Part shown: positions 1 through 9,740 of the stretch, in pieces | Numbering within the stretch: the first letter of the stretch is position 1 | Layout: every line of letters begins with the position of its first letter | Origin: Pectobacterium fontis | GTDB lineage: Bacteria > Pseudomonadota > Gammaproteobacteria > Enterobacterales > Enterobacteriaceae | Direction: 5' to 3' | Assembly (NCBI RefSeq): GCF_000803215.1 | Contig: NZ_JSXC01000006.1 | Coordinates: forward strand, 1 to 51,942 | Length of the DNA stretch: 51,942 nt | Position numbers and translations under genes: made by a program | Notes under the pieces: model-generated | What the model saw: the letters and a program-made list of their open reading frames with translations, nothing else | Told to the model about the DNA's origin: nothing | The model's database searches: none

Positions 1-277
1 ATGCACACCTGATACCTAAAAAAACCGCTACAAGCCCTTTAAATAAAGGCTTTACTTATAATGTGTAAAATATTTCGTAAAGAATAATTCAATTATTACA
101 GATAAACTTTACACTTTCAGAATAATTCCGTTATCAATATCGAAAAAGAAATATGAATTAATATCTCTCGATCTACTCATATAAATAAAGAATAACACCA
201 AATTGATGAACCAGTGTAAACTAATATGAACATGAATAAACGGTTATGACCAACCAAAGTAACCCCTATTTTATTTA
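1..277. other. AT-rich stretch without a gene
   Basis: No convincing coding frame, RNA gene or strong hairpin is visible. It lies just downstream of the integrase stop and, since the integrase sits between it and the tRNA, it should be the first part of the integrated island that continues to the left of the window. High AT content fits horizontally acquired DNA. Confidence 0.4.
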
Positions 278-1498
278 TTATTCCCCACCTCTCCGTTTAA
301 ACGTTCCATGCACTACGCCACCACCGTTTTCAAGACTATCCATATAGTCTGAATACCATTGCAACATTTCCCGTCTGCCATCGAGATATTGCGCATGGTT
401 GTAGGTGCCACGAATAGCATTCTTATCAACATGCGCAAGCTGGGTTTCAATCCATTCAGAAGGATAGCCTTGTTCATACAAGATAGTGCTCATGGTATGA
501 CGGAATCCATGCCCTGTAACTCGACCACCGTAACCAAGTCTGCGGATCAACACATTCATCGCCATATCACTCATCGGTTTACTATTCTGGACTCTGCCGG
601 GGAAAATAAACGGATAATTCCCGGTGATTTGTTTTAACTGTTCAAAAATCGATAAAACCTGCTCAGATAATGGGACACAGTGAGGCCGACGTTTTTTCAT
701 CCTCTCTGAGGGGATCTCCCATAAGCGCTTATCAAAATCAATTTCTGACCACCGCCCTTGCCTTAATTCACCCGGACGTAATCCGGTGTGTGCCTGCAAA
801 CGCATCGCCAGTTTTACGAGGATACTGCCACTATAGGTATTGAGGGTGCGGAAAAACTCCGGTAATTCATCGACGGTCAGAAATGCATAGTGCTCTTTTT
901 TATGCGGGGCAAAAGCACTGTCGAGATTCATGGCAGGGTTATCTTTCGTTCTTCCCGTCACGATGGCATATTTCCATACCTCCCCACAGCGCTGCCGCAC
1001 TTTACGAAGCTTCTCGGTAGCACCACGCTCATCCAGTTTTTCCAGCACTGACATTAATTCCATTGCCTGAATATCTGCAATCGGTCGGTGTCCAATGAAC
1101 GGGAAAACATCAGCCTCAAAGGTTTTCATCATTTCTGCGCCATAAGACTCAGACCAGCGATCTACCCGTTTTTGATACCATTCTCTGGTGATCACCTCAA
1201 AGGTGTTGCCAAGGCGTCCCTCCTTAGCCAGTTTTACCTCTTTACGCACTTCGCTGGGATTGATGCCAGCGGCAACCAGTTTTTTGGCTTCGTCGCGTTT
1301 CTGTCTGGCTTCAGCTAAAGAAATGGTGGGGTAAGTCCCAAGTGACAACAGTTTTGCTTTGCCATCGAAACGGTAACGATAACGCCATCCCTTCGACCCG
1401 TTAGGTTCAATCAGTAGTGAAAGACCATGACCATCGTTTTTGGTGTAGGACTTGTCTTCTGGCTTGGCACGGCGGATCTCAAGGTCTGTCAGCGGCAT
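278..1498 (-). CDS. P4-type site-specific integrase (tyrosine recombinase)
   Basis: A 406-residue tyrosine recombinase that would insert and excise a genomic island at the neighbouring tRNA gene. The N-terminus (LTDLEIRRAKPEDK, then a DGHGLSLLIEPNGSKGW stretch) is the DUF4102 arm-binding domain typical of P4-like integrases. The catalytic domain shows the first Arg in TGLRPGELR, the HGFRHT box with His and Arg, a later LAHVDKNA segment in place of the usual LGH, and the nucleophile Tyr probably in TYNHAQY. Length fits the family (about 400). The start codon ATG at 1498 lies inside the first of four 10-bp repeats, suggesting autoregulation. It is transcribed in the same direction as the tRNA-Gly and starts about 200 bp past its 3' end, the classic arrangement for tRNA-integrated islands. 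The cargo must lie to the left, outside the window. Confidence 0.93.
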   Translation of the reverse strand: MPLTDLEIRRAKPEDKSYTKNDGHGLSLLIEPNGSKGWRYRYRFDGKAKLLSLGTYPTISLAEARQKRDEAKKLVAAGINPSEVRKEVKLAKEGRLGNTFEVITREWYQKRVDRWSESYGAEMMKTFEADVFPFIGHRPIADIQAMELMSVLEKLDERGATEKLRKVRQRCGEVWKYAIVTGRTKDNPAMNLDSAFAPHKKEHYAFLTVDELPEFFRTLNTYSGSILVKLAMRLQAHTGLRPGELRQGRWSEIDFDKRLWEIPSERMKKRRPHCVPLSEQVLSIFEQLKQITGNYPFIFPGRVQNSKPMSDMAMNVLIRRLGYGGRVTGHGFRHTMSTILYEQGYPSEWIETQLAHVDKNAIRGTYNHAQYLDGRREMLQWYSDYMDSLENGGGVVHGTFKRRGGE

Positions 1499-1582
1499 GT
1501 GTATAGTTTCCTACCTGTGTTGAGAGCGAATGTGTATAGGATTTCAGATTTCATCCTGTCCTATACACATTACTATACACAT
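1497..1582. promoter_or_regulatory. Four copies of ATGTGTATAG at the integrase promoter
   Basis: The 10-mer ATGTGTATAG occurs exactly at 1497-1506 and 1530-1539, and its reverse complement at 1561-1570 and 1573-1582. The middle two extend to a perfect 12-bp inverted repeat (1530-1541 with 1559-1570). The first copy contains the integrase start codon. Such repeats next to an integrase usually are arm-type binding sites for the integrase or its excisionase and also act as the operator. That role is inferred from position only. Confidence 0.7.
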
Positions 1583-1694
1583 TGACCGGTAGATTTAGAT
1601 AGACGAGGGTTTTCCCTGAACGACTCAGAAATCGTGGAAAGCCTTGTGGTGACTGGATTTATTGGACTTGGATAGACGTTGAAAGAAGAGATAT

Positions 1695-1768
1695 TGGAGC
1701 GAGTGAAGGGAATCGAACCCTCGTATGCAGCTTGGGAAGCTGCCGTTCTACCATTGAACTACACTCGC
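1695..1768 (-). tRNA. glyU: tRNA-Gly (anticodon CCC)
   Basis: The minus strand reads as a 74-nt tRNA beginning GCGAGTGTAGTTCAATGG and ending CTCGCTCCA, with the CCA encoded. The anticodon loop is CTTCCCAAG, giving anticodon CCC, and the T arm is GAGGGTTCGATTCCCT. It closely resembles E. coli glyU. The 3' half is the likely attachment site used by the adjacent integrase. The gene is intact, as expected when the element restores the tRNA end on integration. Confidence 0.96.
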
Positions 1769-1849
1769 ACGGGGAGACGAGTGGCATTATAGCGCTATGC
1801 CGTTGCCGAGCAAGTAAAAAACCCGGCAAAGTGCTGTGGTTTTGAGCAG

Positions 1850-2533
1850 TCATGCGGCCGTGGAGAGCGGCAGGAACAGCGTCTCATAGCCGTTGGAAAT
1901 CACATGCCAGGCAAAGTAGGCAAACAGCAGCGCGGAAATCAGGCTGCAATAGAATGAGATGCGTTCTTTCAGCAGGCGCTGGCCGTATTTTACCAACGCC
2001 GCGAGGAAGAATGTCCACAGTACGCCACCGACGAAAAACCCCAGCAAAAACAGGCTAATCATGAAGGCTGAGCCATCGGTAGACTGTGCGATAATCGTGC
2101 CGCCAATCGCCGCAAACCACAGTAGTGCCGTCGGCGATGCCAACGCCATGCCGACGCCGCTGAAGAACTCGGTATAACGCGCTGGCTGAGTGGCAGAACT
2201 CGCAACGCTCGCTGACTCGGAAAGATCGGCGAAGCGTTTCACCTGATAGTCACGCCATGCCGCACGCGCCATGCTGATTGTCATCCAAACCAGAATCAGC
2301 CCGCCGCCAATCCATAGCGCCCAGCGCACAGGTGTCAGGTTAAAGATCACCGCCAGCCCCAGCACCGATAGCGTGGCATAAAACAGATCGCCGAAGCAGG
2401 AACCCAGTCCGATATAAAACGCAGAACGCGCCCCGTGTCGCAATCCGCGGTTAATAATCGCGGTGTTGACCATCCCCAGATCGAGACACAATGACAGGGA
2501 GAGTAGTATTCCCGTGAACACAACTAACAGCAT
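1850..2533 (-). CDS. LysE/RhtB-family amino-acid exporter
   Basis: A 227-residue inner-membrane protein with about six hydrophobic segments. The N-terminal region (LLVVFTGILLSLSLCLDLG, followed by ARSAFYIGLGSCFGDLFYA) is the LysE/RhtB signature, in which G-x-G and D-residue motifs follow the first helix. Members export amino acids or related metabolites; the substrate cannot be read from the sequence. I chose ATG at 2533 over an upstream in-frame start because GGGAATACC precedes it and the hydrophobic helix begins immediately. It lies 62 bp downstream of an AraC-type regulator on the same strand, which probably controls it. This regulator-exporter pairing is common for such exporters. Confidence 0.85.
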   Translation of the reverse strand: MLLVVFTGILLSLSLCLDLGMVNTAIINRGLRHGARSAFYIGLGSCFGDLFYATLSVLGLAVIFNLTPVRWALWIGGGLILVWMTISMARAAWRDYQVKRFADLSESASVASSATQPARYTEFFSGVGMALASPTALLWFAAIGGTIIAQSTDGSAFMISLFLLGFFVGGVLWTFFLAALVKYGQRLLKERISFYCSLISALLFAYFAWHVISNGYETLFLPLSTAA

Positions 2534-2595
2534 GGTATTCCCTTTGAGTGTTAAACAATAAGACAAGTGTAAAGCCCAAAAGAAACGCTGTATTG

Positions 2596-3402
2596 TCAAA
2601 AATTGATACGGCGGAATTGTCCCGGCGTCAGGGCGTTATAGCGGCTAAAGGCTTTGGTGAAATGCGCCTGATCGGCAAACCCAACCTCCCCTGCGACCTG
2701 ACTGATCGCGGCGCCCTGCCGCAGCAGTTCCCGTGCTTTACACATGCGTCGCTGCATTAGCCACGCCAGCGGCGGCAGACCAACGGCCTGATTAAAAGAG
2801 CGCACCAGATGGGCAACTGACAGGTTTTCCTGCTGCGCGAGTTGGTCGAGCGTGGGAACATCGCTAAGATCGTTCAGCAAGCCCTCTTTAATGCGAGTGA
2901 TCCGTGCGGCTTCTTTGATGTGGCCTTGAGGCGGCACACGATGCGGGTTTTCCATCAATGCAGCCAACAGCAGGATAAGACGCTCCTGACGTGTGTGGCC
3001 GTCCACCTCAGAGATGACCAACTGTTTTAACTCGGATGCCAACGGCGGCGACGGGTTCCAGCCCCGGGAAAACTGGAACGTTTGGTGAAAATAGTGCTCG
3101 AACGCCTGTGGGTGAACGTATAGCGAGGCGCACTGCCAGCGGTCAAACGTGTTGTCGCTACCTTGTAGCTGACCGGGATTGTAGGTCGTCACTCTGTCGT
3201 TGGTGGCAACAAAGGTCTCTCCATCCAGCCAGACCGTTTCCACCCCGCTGAGATTGGCACTGATGACAAACTCATCATGCGTATGCCGTGGAAAACGGCG
3301 GCCGTTGGTTAACAGCGCCAGTTCAAACCAGGCATCGCGGTACGTCATCATGATGGATGTTCCGGCAGTGAATGAATGTCTGAAAATAGCATCTTCCGTC
3401 AT
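2596..3402 (-). CDS. AraC-family transcriptional regulator
   Basis: A 268-residue regulator with an N-terminal cupin-like sensing domain (RRFPRHTHDEFVISANLSG, roughly residues 30-160) and a C-terminal double helix-turn-helix (residues 165-265) ending in the typical EVGFADQAHFTKAFSRY and LTPGQFR motifs. The family binds a small molecule through the cupin part and activates a nearby promoter. The LysE-type exporter immediately downstream is the obvious target. The start is uncertain: ATG at 3402 has no good ribosome site and an ATG pair around 3348-3351 is possible. Nothing identifies the inducer. Confidence 0.85.
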   Translation of the reverse strand: MTEDAIFRHSFTAGTSIMMTYRDAWFELALLTNGRRFPRHTHDEFVISANLSGVETVWLDGETFVATNDRVTTYNPGQLQGSDNTFDRWQCASLYVHPQAFEHYFHQTFQFSRGWNPSPPLASELKQLVISEVDGHTRQERLILLLAALMENPHRVPPQGHIKEAARITRIKEGLLNDLSDVPTLDQLAQQENLSVAHLVRSFNQAVGLPPLAWLMQRRMCKARELLRQGAAISQVAGEVGFADQAHFTKAFSRYNALTPGQFRRINF

Positions 3403-3462
3403 CAGACGACAATCATAGAATACGCGGGGAAAATCGCGATGATGATATACCGGATAGCCCCC

Positions 3463-3491
3463 ATAAAAAACCGGTGCAATCGCACCGGTTT
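3463..3491 (-). terminator. Rho-independent terminator of prfB-lysS
   Basis: On the minus strand a perfect 10-bp stem (AAACCGGTGC, loop of four, GCACCGGTTT; 3468-3491) is followed by a run of six T. It begins 22 bp after the lysS stop codon. Confidence 0.9.
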
Positions 3492-3513
3492 AGAAGGTTC
3501 AGCTAAAACGAAC

Positions 3514-5031
3514 TTACTTCTGTGGACGCATCGCCGGGAACAGGATCACGTCGCGGATGGTGTGGCTGTTCGTGAACAACATCACCATACGGTCGATACC
3601 GATACCCAGACCTGCGGTTGGCGGCAAACCGTGCTCCAGCGCCGTGACATAGTCTTCGTCGTAGAACATCGCTTCGTCATCGCCTGCATCTTTAGCATTC
3701 ACCTGCTGTGCAAAACGCTCAGCCTGATCTTCAGCATCATTCAGCTCGGAGAAGCCGTTACCGATTTCACGACCGCCGATGAAGAACTCAAAGCGATCGG
3801 TGATTTCCGGGTTTTGATCGTTACGGCGCGCCAGCGGCGACACTTCAGCCGGATATTCAGTAATGAACGTCGGCTGGATCAGGCTGCTTTCTGCCGTCTC
3901 TTCGAAGATCTCGGTCACGATGCGGCCCAGACCCCAGCTTTTCTCGATCTTGATCCCCAGAGACTGGGCGATCGCGGTCGCTTTCTCCAGATCGTCCAGA
4001 TCGGCAACGTTGGTTTCAGGACGGTATTTGCAGATCGCTTCGCGCATCGTCAGCTTCTCAAACGGCTTACCGAAGTCGAAGGTCTGATCGCCGTATTCCA
4101 CGGTTGTCGAGCCAAGTACGTCCTGCGTCAGCGTACGGAACAAGTTCTCCGTCAACACAATCAGGTCTTTATAATCGGCATATGCCATATAAAGTTCCAT
4201 CATGGTGAATTCAGGGTTGTGACGTGGGGAAACGCCTTCGTTACGGAAGTTACGGTTGATTTCGAACACGCGTTCAAAGCCACCGACAACCAGACGCTTC
4301 AGGTACAGTTCCGGCGCAATACGCAGGTACATGTCGATGTCCAGCGCGTTGTGGTGCGTGATGAACGGACGGGCAGACGCGCCGCCGGGGATCACTTGCA
4401 TCATCGGCGTTTCGACTTCCATAAAGCCGTGATCGACCATGAAGCTACGGATCGCCGCCATCACTTTGGAACGGATGCGGAAGGTGTTGCGGGATTCGTC
4501 GTTAGCGATCAAGTCCAGATAGCGCTGACGGTAACGCGTTTCCTGATCGGCCAGACCGTGGAATTTATCCGGCAACGGACGCAGTGCTTTGGTCAGCAGG
4601 CGCAGTTCGGTACAGTGAATAGACAGCTCGCCCGTCTTGGTTTTGAACAGCTTACCGCGTGCGCCCAGAATATCGCCCAGATCCCACTTTTTGAACTGCT
4701 CGTTATAGATGCCTTCCGCCAGATCGTCGCGGGAAACATACAGTTGGATACGGCCACCGACGTCCTGCAAGGTCACGAAAGAGGCTTTACCCATGATGCG
4801 GCGGGTCATCATACGGCCCGCAACAGTCACTTCGATGCCCAGTTCTTCCAGCTCGTCGTTCTCTTTGGCATCGAACTCAGCGTGCAGACGATCGGAGGTG
4901 TTGTCACGGCGGAAATCATTCGGGAAGGCGATCCCGGTTTCACGCAGCGCCACCAGCTTTTCACGACGCGTTTTTAATTCGTTATTCAGATCCTGCGCCT
5001 GATCGGCACCCTGTGATTGTGATTCAGCCAT
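3514..5031 (-). CDS. lysS: Lysyl-tRNA synthetase, class II
   Basis: Charges tRNA-Lys with lysine in the cytoplasm. The 505 residues equal the E. coli length. An N-terminal OB-fold anticodon-binding domain (about residues 60-150, [18 protein letters not shown]) precedes the class II catalytic core with motif 2 ([20 protein letters not shown]) and motif 3 ([12 protein letters not shown]). It is the second gene of the prfB-lysS pair: only 8 bp separate it from the prfB stop, so it is co-transcribed, and a strong terminator follows. A 533-residue open frame on the opposite strand is only its antisense shadow. Confidence 0.98.
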   Translation of the reverse strand: MAESQSQGADQAQDLNNELKTRREKLVALRETGIAFPNDFRRDNTSDRLHAEFDAKENDELEELGIEVTVAGRMMTRRIMGKASFVTLQDVGGRIQLYVSRDDLAEGIYNEQFKKWDLGDILGARGKLFKTKTGELSIHCTELRLLTKALRPLPDKFHGLADQETRYRQRYLDLIANDESRNTFRIRSKVMAAIRSFMVDHGFMEVETPMMQVIPGGASARPFITHHNALDIDMYLRIAPELYLKRLVVGGFERVFEINRNFRNEGVSPRHNPEFTMMELYMAYADYKDLIVLTENLFRTLTQDVLGSTTVEYGDQTFDFGKPFEKLTMREAICKYRPETNVADLDDLEKATAIAQSLGIKIEKSWGLGRIVTEIFEETAESSLIQPTFITEYPAEVSPLARRNDQNPEITDRFEFFIGGREIGNGFSELNDAEDQAERFAQQVNAKDAGDDEAMFYDEDYVTALEHGLPPTAGLGIGIDRMVMLFTNSHTIRDVILFPAMRPQK

Positions 5032-5039
5032 GTGAATTC

Positions 5040-6138
5040 TTATAACCCCGCTTTTAAACTTGCTTCAATAAATTTGTCCAGATCGCCATCCAGTACGGCC
5101 TGAGTGTTACGTGTTTCCACTCCGGTACGTAAGTCTTTGATGCGCGAATCATCCAGTACATAGGAACGAATCTGGCTGCCCCAGCCGATATCTGATTTGT
5201 TGTCTTCCATCGCCTGTTTCTCAGCATTTTTCTTTTGCATCTCAAACTCGTACAGCTTGGCTTTAAGCTGTTTCATCGCCTGATCTTTGTTTTTATGCTG
5301 GGAACGGTCATTCTGACACTGCGTGACAATGTTGGTCGGAATGTGAGTAATACGCACCGCAGATTCTGTCCGGTTAACGTGCTGACCACCTGCACCGGAG
5401 GCGCGGTATACGTCAATACGCAGGTCGGCTGGGTTGATCTCGATATCGATATCGTCCTCGACTTCCGGGTAGACAAACGCGGAGCTGAACGAGGTGTGAC
5501 GGCGGCCCCCGGAATCGAACGGGCTCTTACGTACCAGACGATGTACGCCGGTTTCGGTACGCAGCCAGCCAAACGCATAGTCGCCGATGATCTTGATGGT
5601 GGCGGATTTCGTCCCTGCCACGTCACCGTCTGACTCTTCAATAATTTCGGTTTTAAACCCTTTGGCTTCCGCCCAACGCAGGTACATACGCACCAGCATG
5701 CTGGCCCAGTCCTGCGCTTCCGTACCGCCAGAACCGGCCTGAATATCCAGATAGCAATCCGCACTGTCGTACTGACCGGAGAACATGCGACGGAATTCGA
5801 GCTGACCGAGTTTATTTTCCAGCGCGTCAAGCTCTACCGAGGTTTCATTAAAGGTATCTTCGTCGTCTTCTTCCACCGCAAGCTCAAGCAGGCCATTGAC
5901 ATCTTCCAGCCCCTGAGTCAGTTGATCGATGGTGTCTACGATGGCTTCCAGCGAGGAGCGCTCTTTTCCCAATGCCTGAGCGCGTTCAGGCTCATTCCAG
6001 ACATCAGGCTGTTCCAGTTCGGCGTTTACTTCTTCGAGGCGCTCTTTCTTGGCATCATAGTCAAAGATACCCCCTAAGAACGGCACTACGTTCAGACAGA
6101 TCCTGAATGCGGTTTTTTACCGGATTAATTTCAAACAT
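5040..6138 (-). CDS. prfB: Peptide chain release factor 2, with programmed +1 frameshift
   Basis: RF2 recognises UGA and UAA stop codons and triggers peptide release. Translation starts at ATG 6138; after 25 codons the frame meets an in-frame TGA at 6061-6063 preceded by CTT and an internal Shine-Dalgarno-like AGGGGG, the conserved RF2 autoregulatory slip site (CTTAGGGGGTATCTTTGAC). Reading +1 there gives a 365-residue protein, the E. coli length. Visible motifs are the SPF stop-codon anticodon (in [10 protein letters not shown]) and the catalytic GGQ (in [11 protein letters not shown]). The residue before SGAGGQ is Ala, as in most bacteria, not the Thr of E. coli K-12 that weakens release activity. 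Automated gene callers will truncate the start. Confidence 0.97.
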
Positions 6139-6244
6139 GATTTTTTATATTCTTACGTTAAGTCGTTGACAACGGAATGGTGTAACCCGCCATTCTAGCG
6201 GATAAACGGCGCATTTTATAGACTTTCTGCCCGCCGTATGTGGT

Positions 6245-7993
6245 TCACGCGCGCGGCCACAGATGTTGGATCATCAATTGCACCGAGCGTTTACCGCGAA
6301 ACTCGTTAATATCCAGCCGATACACCATTTCCACTTCTTTGATACTCGGATCCGGCCAGATAGTGGTATCGACATTAAATGCGATGCCATCTAACAGCGG
6401 CACCTGACCGGTTGCCCCGATCGGTTCAAACATGGCTTTCAAATGGCGTTCTTTAAGCAGACGGGGTTGCAGAATACGGAAGCGGCCATCGAACGTTGGT
6501 TCGGGGAATGACTGACCCCACGGCCCCGCATAGCGCAGCATTTCCGCCGTTGAGAGCAGATCCAGTTCCGGCAATAGTAGTTCACCATCAGACCAGACAA
6601 CGCCTTCAAGCTGAGACGGATCGAGCCATTCGCCCACCAGTTCGCCAAAGCGCTGGCGGAAATCCTCAAACTGGTCTTCATGCAGCGATAACCCTGCCGC
6701 CATCGCGTGCCCGCCAAATTTCTGCATCATCCCCGGATACCGCGTATCCAGCCGCTCCAGCGCATCACGCAGATGCAGGCCAGAGATGGAACGCCCCGAT
6801 CCTTTCAACATGCCGTCGCCCGCGGGCGCAAAGGCAATCACCGGGCGGTGAAAACGCTCTTTAATGCGTGAAGCCAGAATGCCGACCACCCCCTGATGCC
6901 ATTCTGGATGGTACATCGCCAGACCATAGGGCAATTCCGTGCGGGTACGCTCCAGCGATTCACACAGGCGCAGCGCTTCCACCTGCATTCCCTGTTCGAT
7001 CTCCCGACGATCCTGGTTCAGCGCATCCAAATCGCTGGCTAACATACGGGCATGCGTGATGTCATCACTGAGCAAGAGTTCTACGCCGACCGTCATGTCA
7101 TCCAGTCGTCCGGCGGCGTTCAGCCGTGGGCCTAACGCAAAGCCTAAATCGCTGGCCACCAGTTGGCTGGCATCGCGGTTGGCCACTTCCAGCAGCGCGC
7201 GAATACCCGGACGGCACTCGCCTGCACGAATACGGTTCAGCCCTTGCGCCACCAGAATCCGGTTGTTGGCATCCAGCGGCACTACGTCAGCCACCGTGCC
7301 CAGCGCCACCAGATCTAACCATTCCGTAGGATTCGGTTTCGCCAGTTCTTGCTGCACAAACCAATCACTATCACGCAGGCGTACAAACAGTGCCATCATC
7401 AGATAAAACGCGACGCCCACGCCCGCCAACGCTTTGGAAGGAAACGGGCAGTCCGGCAAGTTAGGGTTAATCATCGCATCGGCGTCAGGCAGGATGTCCC
7501 CCGGCAGGTGGTGATCGGTCACCAGCACCGTGATACCACGCCGATGCGCATCCTCGACCCCCGCGTGAGAAGAGATGCCGTTATCGACGGTCACAATCAC
7601 TTCGGCACCCAGCGCGGCGGCCTGCGCCACCACCTCCGGGCTGAGTCCGTAACCGTCCTCAAACCGGTTTGGCACCAGATATTTTACGTTCACGCCGCCC
7701 ATGCTGCACAGCGCCAGCACGGTGAGCGCCGTGCTGGTCGCACCATCGGCGTCAAAATCGCCCACAACCACGATGCAGCGTTTTTCTGCCAGCGTTCGTT
7801 GCAAAAGATCGACCGCGTTATCAATGCCGCTGAGCAAACGGTAATCGAGTAAACCACTCAGGCGACGTTCCAGCTCCTGAGCCGCTTTCACGCCGCGCTG
7901 CGCATAAAGACGACGCAGCAAGGGGGGAATGGTGTCAGGTAAATCACTATCCTCCGCCAGCGAACGCCGACGGAGTTGGGTAATCATATCCAC
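6245..7993 (-). CDS. recJ: Single-stranded-DNA-specific 5'-3' exonuclease RecJ
   Basis: RecJ degrades 5' single-stranded ends in recombination, mismatch repair and base excision repair. The 582 residues match the family length (577 in E. coli). The DHH phosphoesterase core is clear: VVGDFDADGATS (residues about 76-87), VTVDNGISSHAG, and VTDHHLPGD carrying the DHH motif. The DHHA1-type domain has GRSISGLHLRDAL and KFGGHAMAAGLSL. The start is taken as GTG at 7993, which gives the same N-terminal spacing as E. coli; ATG at 7987 is possible. It follows dsbC by 6 bp, so the order xerD-dsbC-recJ is one transcription unit. Confidence 0.97.
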   Translation of the reverse strand: MDMITQLRRRSLAEDSDLPDTIPPLLRRLYAQRGVKAAQELERRLSGLLDYRLLSGIDNAVDLLQRTLAEKRCIVVVGDFDADGATSTALTVLALCSMGGVNVKYLVPNRFEDGYGLSPEVVAQAAALGAEVIVTVDNGISSHAGVEDAHRRGITVLVTDHHLPGDILPDADAMINPNLPDCPFPSKALAGVGVAFYLMMALFVRLRDSDWFVQQELAKPNPTEWLDLVALGTVADVVPLDANNRILVAQGLNRIRAGECRPGIRALLEVANRDASQLVASDLGFALGPRLNAAGRLDDMTVGVELLLSDDITHARMLASDLDALNQDRREIEQGMQVEALRLCESLERTRTELPYGLAMYHPEWHQGVVGILASRIKERFHRPVIAFAPAGDGMLKGSGRSISGLHLRDALERLDTRYPGMMQKFGGHAMAAGLSLHEDQFEDFRQRFGELVGEWLDPSQLEGVVWSDGELLLPELDLLSTAEMLRYAGPWGQSFPEPTFDGRFRILQPRLLKERHLKAMFEPIGATGQVPLLDGIAFNVDTTIWPDPSIKEVEMVYRLDINEFRGKRSVQLMIQHLWPRA

Positions 7994-7999
7994 GTAGCA

Positions 8000-8716
8000 T
8001 CAACCGCCGGTTTTATTCGAGGCTTTATGTGCTTCCAGCATCGCCAGCATTTCTTTCGGCCCTTGATATCCCGGTACGACCAAGCCGTCTTGCAGCACGA
8101 TGGCAGGAGTGCCCTGCACGCCAAACTGGATGCCCAGTTGGTAATGCGCGGCGATATCGGTTTTACACGTTGCAGGCGAGATCGCGTCGCCCTTCATGGC
8201 GTGATCAAACGCGGTATTGCGATCGGCCACGCACCAGATGGACTGCATATCTTTCGCGGCTGTTGATTTCATCCCCTGACGTGGGAAAGCCAGATAGCGC
8301 ACGGTAATGCCCAGCGCGTTGTAATCCTTCATCTGCTCATGCAGCTTGTGGCAATAGCCGCAGGTGATGTCGGTGAAAACGGTGATAACGTGTTTTTCCT
8401 GCGCGGCTTTATACACAATCATCTGATCCTGTAGCGCATCCAGCTTACCGATCAGGATTTTATTGGTGGTGTTAACCGGCATGGTGCCGCTCACGTCATA
8501 CAGCGGGCCTTGCAGCAAATGCTTGCCGTCTTCGCTGATATACAGCACGCCGCTATCGGTAATGACGGTTTTCATGCCCGCCATCGGCGAAGGCAGGATT
8601 TCCGCCCCCTGCATATCCAGACGCGTCAGCGTCTGCTTGATCGCGGTATCATCGGCATGGGCAAAATGGGTCGCCGTCGCCACCAGCAAAGAAAGCAGTA
8701 ATAACCCTTTTTTCAT
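8000..8716 (-). CDS. dsbC: Thiol:disulfide interchange protein DsbC
   Basis: Periplasmic disulfide isomerase that corrects wrong disulfides in exported proteins and is kept reduced by DsbD. From ATG 8716 it has 238 residues (236 in E. coli). A Sec signal peptide (MKKGLLLLSLLVATATHFAHA, cleaved after HA) comes first, then the dimerisation domain, then the thioredoxin domain with the active-site CGYC in DITCGYCHKLH and a TPAIVLQDG segment containing the cis-proline. A nine-residue upstream extension is rejected because AGGATTG precedes the chosen ATG. It lies between xerD (124-bp gap) and recJ (6-bp gap), as in E. coli. Confidence 0.97.
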   Translation of the reverse strand: MKKGLLLLSLLVATATHFAHADDTAIKQTLTRLDMQGAEILPSPMAGMKTVITDSGVLYISEDGKHLLQGPLYDVSGTMPVNTTNKILIGKLDALQDQMIVYKAAQEKHVITVFTDITCGYCHKLHEQMKDYNALGITVRYLAFPRQGMKSTAAKDMQSIWCVADRNTAFDHAMKGDAISPATCKTDIAAHYQLGIQFGVQGTPAIVLQDGLVVPGYQGPKEMLAMLEAHKASNKTGG

Positions 8717-8840
8717 TTCATCAATCCTGTGTTTTCGCAACATTGTCTATAGCTACATAGCATGTGGCAATGCGCCATGATAGTGAACGGGAAGGCCCGT
8801 CGCCAGATAACATCCTGTTACTCTGCTAGTTACGTCATTC

Positions 8841-9740
8841 CTAGGCGCGCGGATGGTGCTGCTGATGAAGCTGTTTCAGCCGCTCCGTCGCCACATGGGT
8901 GTAAATCTGCGTCGTGGAAAGATCGCTGTGCCCCAACAGCATCTGTACGACCCGTAAATCCGCGCCGTGGTTCAATAAATGGGTAGCAAACGCATGGCGC
9001 AAGACGTGCGGCGAGAGCTTTTCGCTATCGATGGACGCCAGTACCGCATAATACTTGATACGATGCCAGAACGTCTGGCGCGTCATTTGCCGGGCGCGAC
9101 TACTGGGAAACAGCACATCCAGCGTCTGCCCGTTCAATAACCACGGGCGACCATGTTCCAGATAATACTCGATCCAGTACACCGCTTCTTCCCCCAGCGG
9201 CACCAGCCGTTCTTTATTACCTTTCCCCAACACGCGTACCACGCCCTGCCGTAGGCTGACATCACTCATCGTCAACCCGACCAGTTCGGAAACACGCAGC
9301 CCCGTCGCATACAATACCTCAAGCATAGCCTTATCGCGTAATTCCAGCGGTTGTTCTATGCTTGGGGCATTAAGCAGCGCATCAACCTGCATCTCACTCA
9401 AATCTTTGGGTAGACGCTGCGGCAGTTTCGGAGACGACAGCACCGCACTGGGATCGTCGTTGCGGCATTTTTCCCGATACAGATACTGAAAGAAGCGACG
9501 CATCGCACTCAGCAAACGCGCCGAACTGGTCGCCTTGTAGCCGCCATCGACCCTATCGGCGAGAAATGCCTGAAGATCGAGCGCCTGCGCCTGTAGCAAA
9601 TCGTTGTCATGATGTGCAAGCCACTCCGCCAGCGTTCGCAGATCCAACCGGTAAGACGCCAGCGTATTCTCAGCCAGATTTCTTTCCAGCCAGAGCGCAT
9701 CGAGAAACTGTTCAATGAGTGCCTGATCCTGTTCTTGCAT
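8841..9740 (-). CDS. xerD: Site-specific tyrosine recombinase XerD
   Basis: With XerC it resolves chromosome dimers at dif under FtsK control. The 299 residues match XerD (298 in E. coli) almost throughout. Catalytic residues are visible: Arg in ATGLRVSELVG, Lys in GKGNKERLVPL, His and Arg in HVLRHAFATH, His in LLGHSDLSTT and Tyr in QIYTHV. The start is ATG 9740, seven bases after AGAGGA; a GTG directly before it is less likely. It heads the xerD-dsbC-recJ group. This is the housekeeping enzyme, unlike the two element-borne recombinases in this window. Confidence 0.97.
   Translation of the reverse strand: MQEQDQALIEQFLDALWLERNLAENTLASYRLDLRTLAEWLAHHDNDLLQAQALDLQAFLADRVDGGYKATSSARLLSAMRRFFQYLYREKCRNDDPSAVLSSPKLPQRLPKDLSEMQVDALLNAPSIEQPLELRDKAMLEVLYATGLRVSELVGLTMSDVSLRQGVVRVLGKGNKERLVPLGEEAVYWIEYYLEHGRPWLLNGQTLDVLFPSSRARQMTRQTFWHRIKYYAVLASIDSEKLSPHVLRHAFATHLLNHGADLRVVQMLLGHSDLSTTQIYTHVATERLKQLHQQHHPRA

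Noticed and set aside
1659-1853. A 64-codon frame across tRNA-Gly
   Set aside because: It overlaps an intact tRNA and has no similarity or ribosome site.
3376-4977. A 533-codon open frame on the plus strand
   Set aside because: It is antisense to lysS, has a His/Arg/Gln-rich composition typical of reverse-frame shadows of GC-rich genes, and shows no ribosome site.
7349-7852. A 167-codon plus-strand frame inside recJ
   Set aside because: Antisense shadow of a well-conserved gene, with shadow-like composition.
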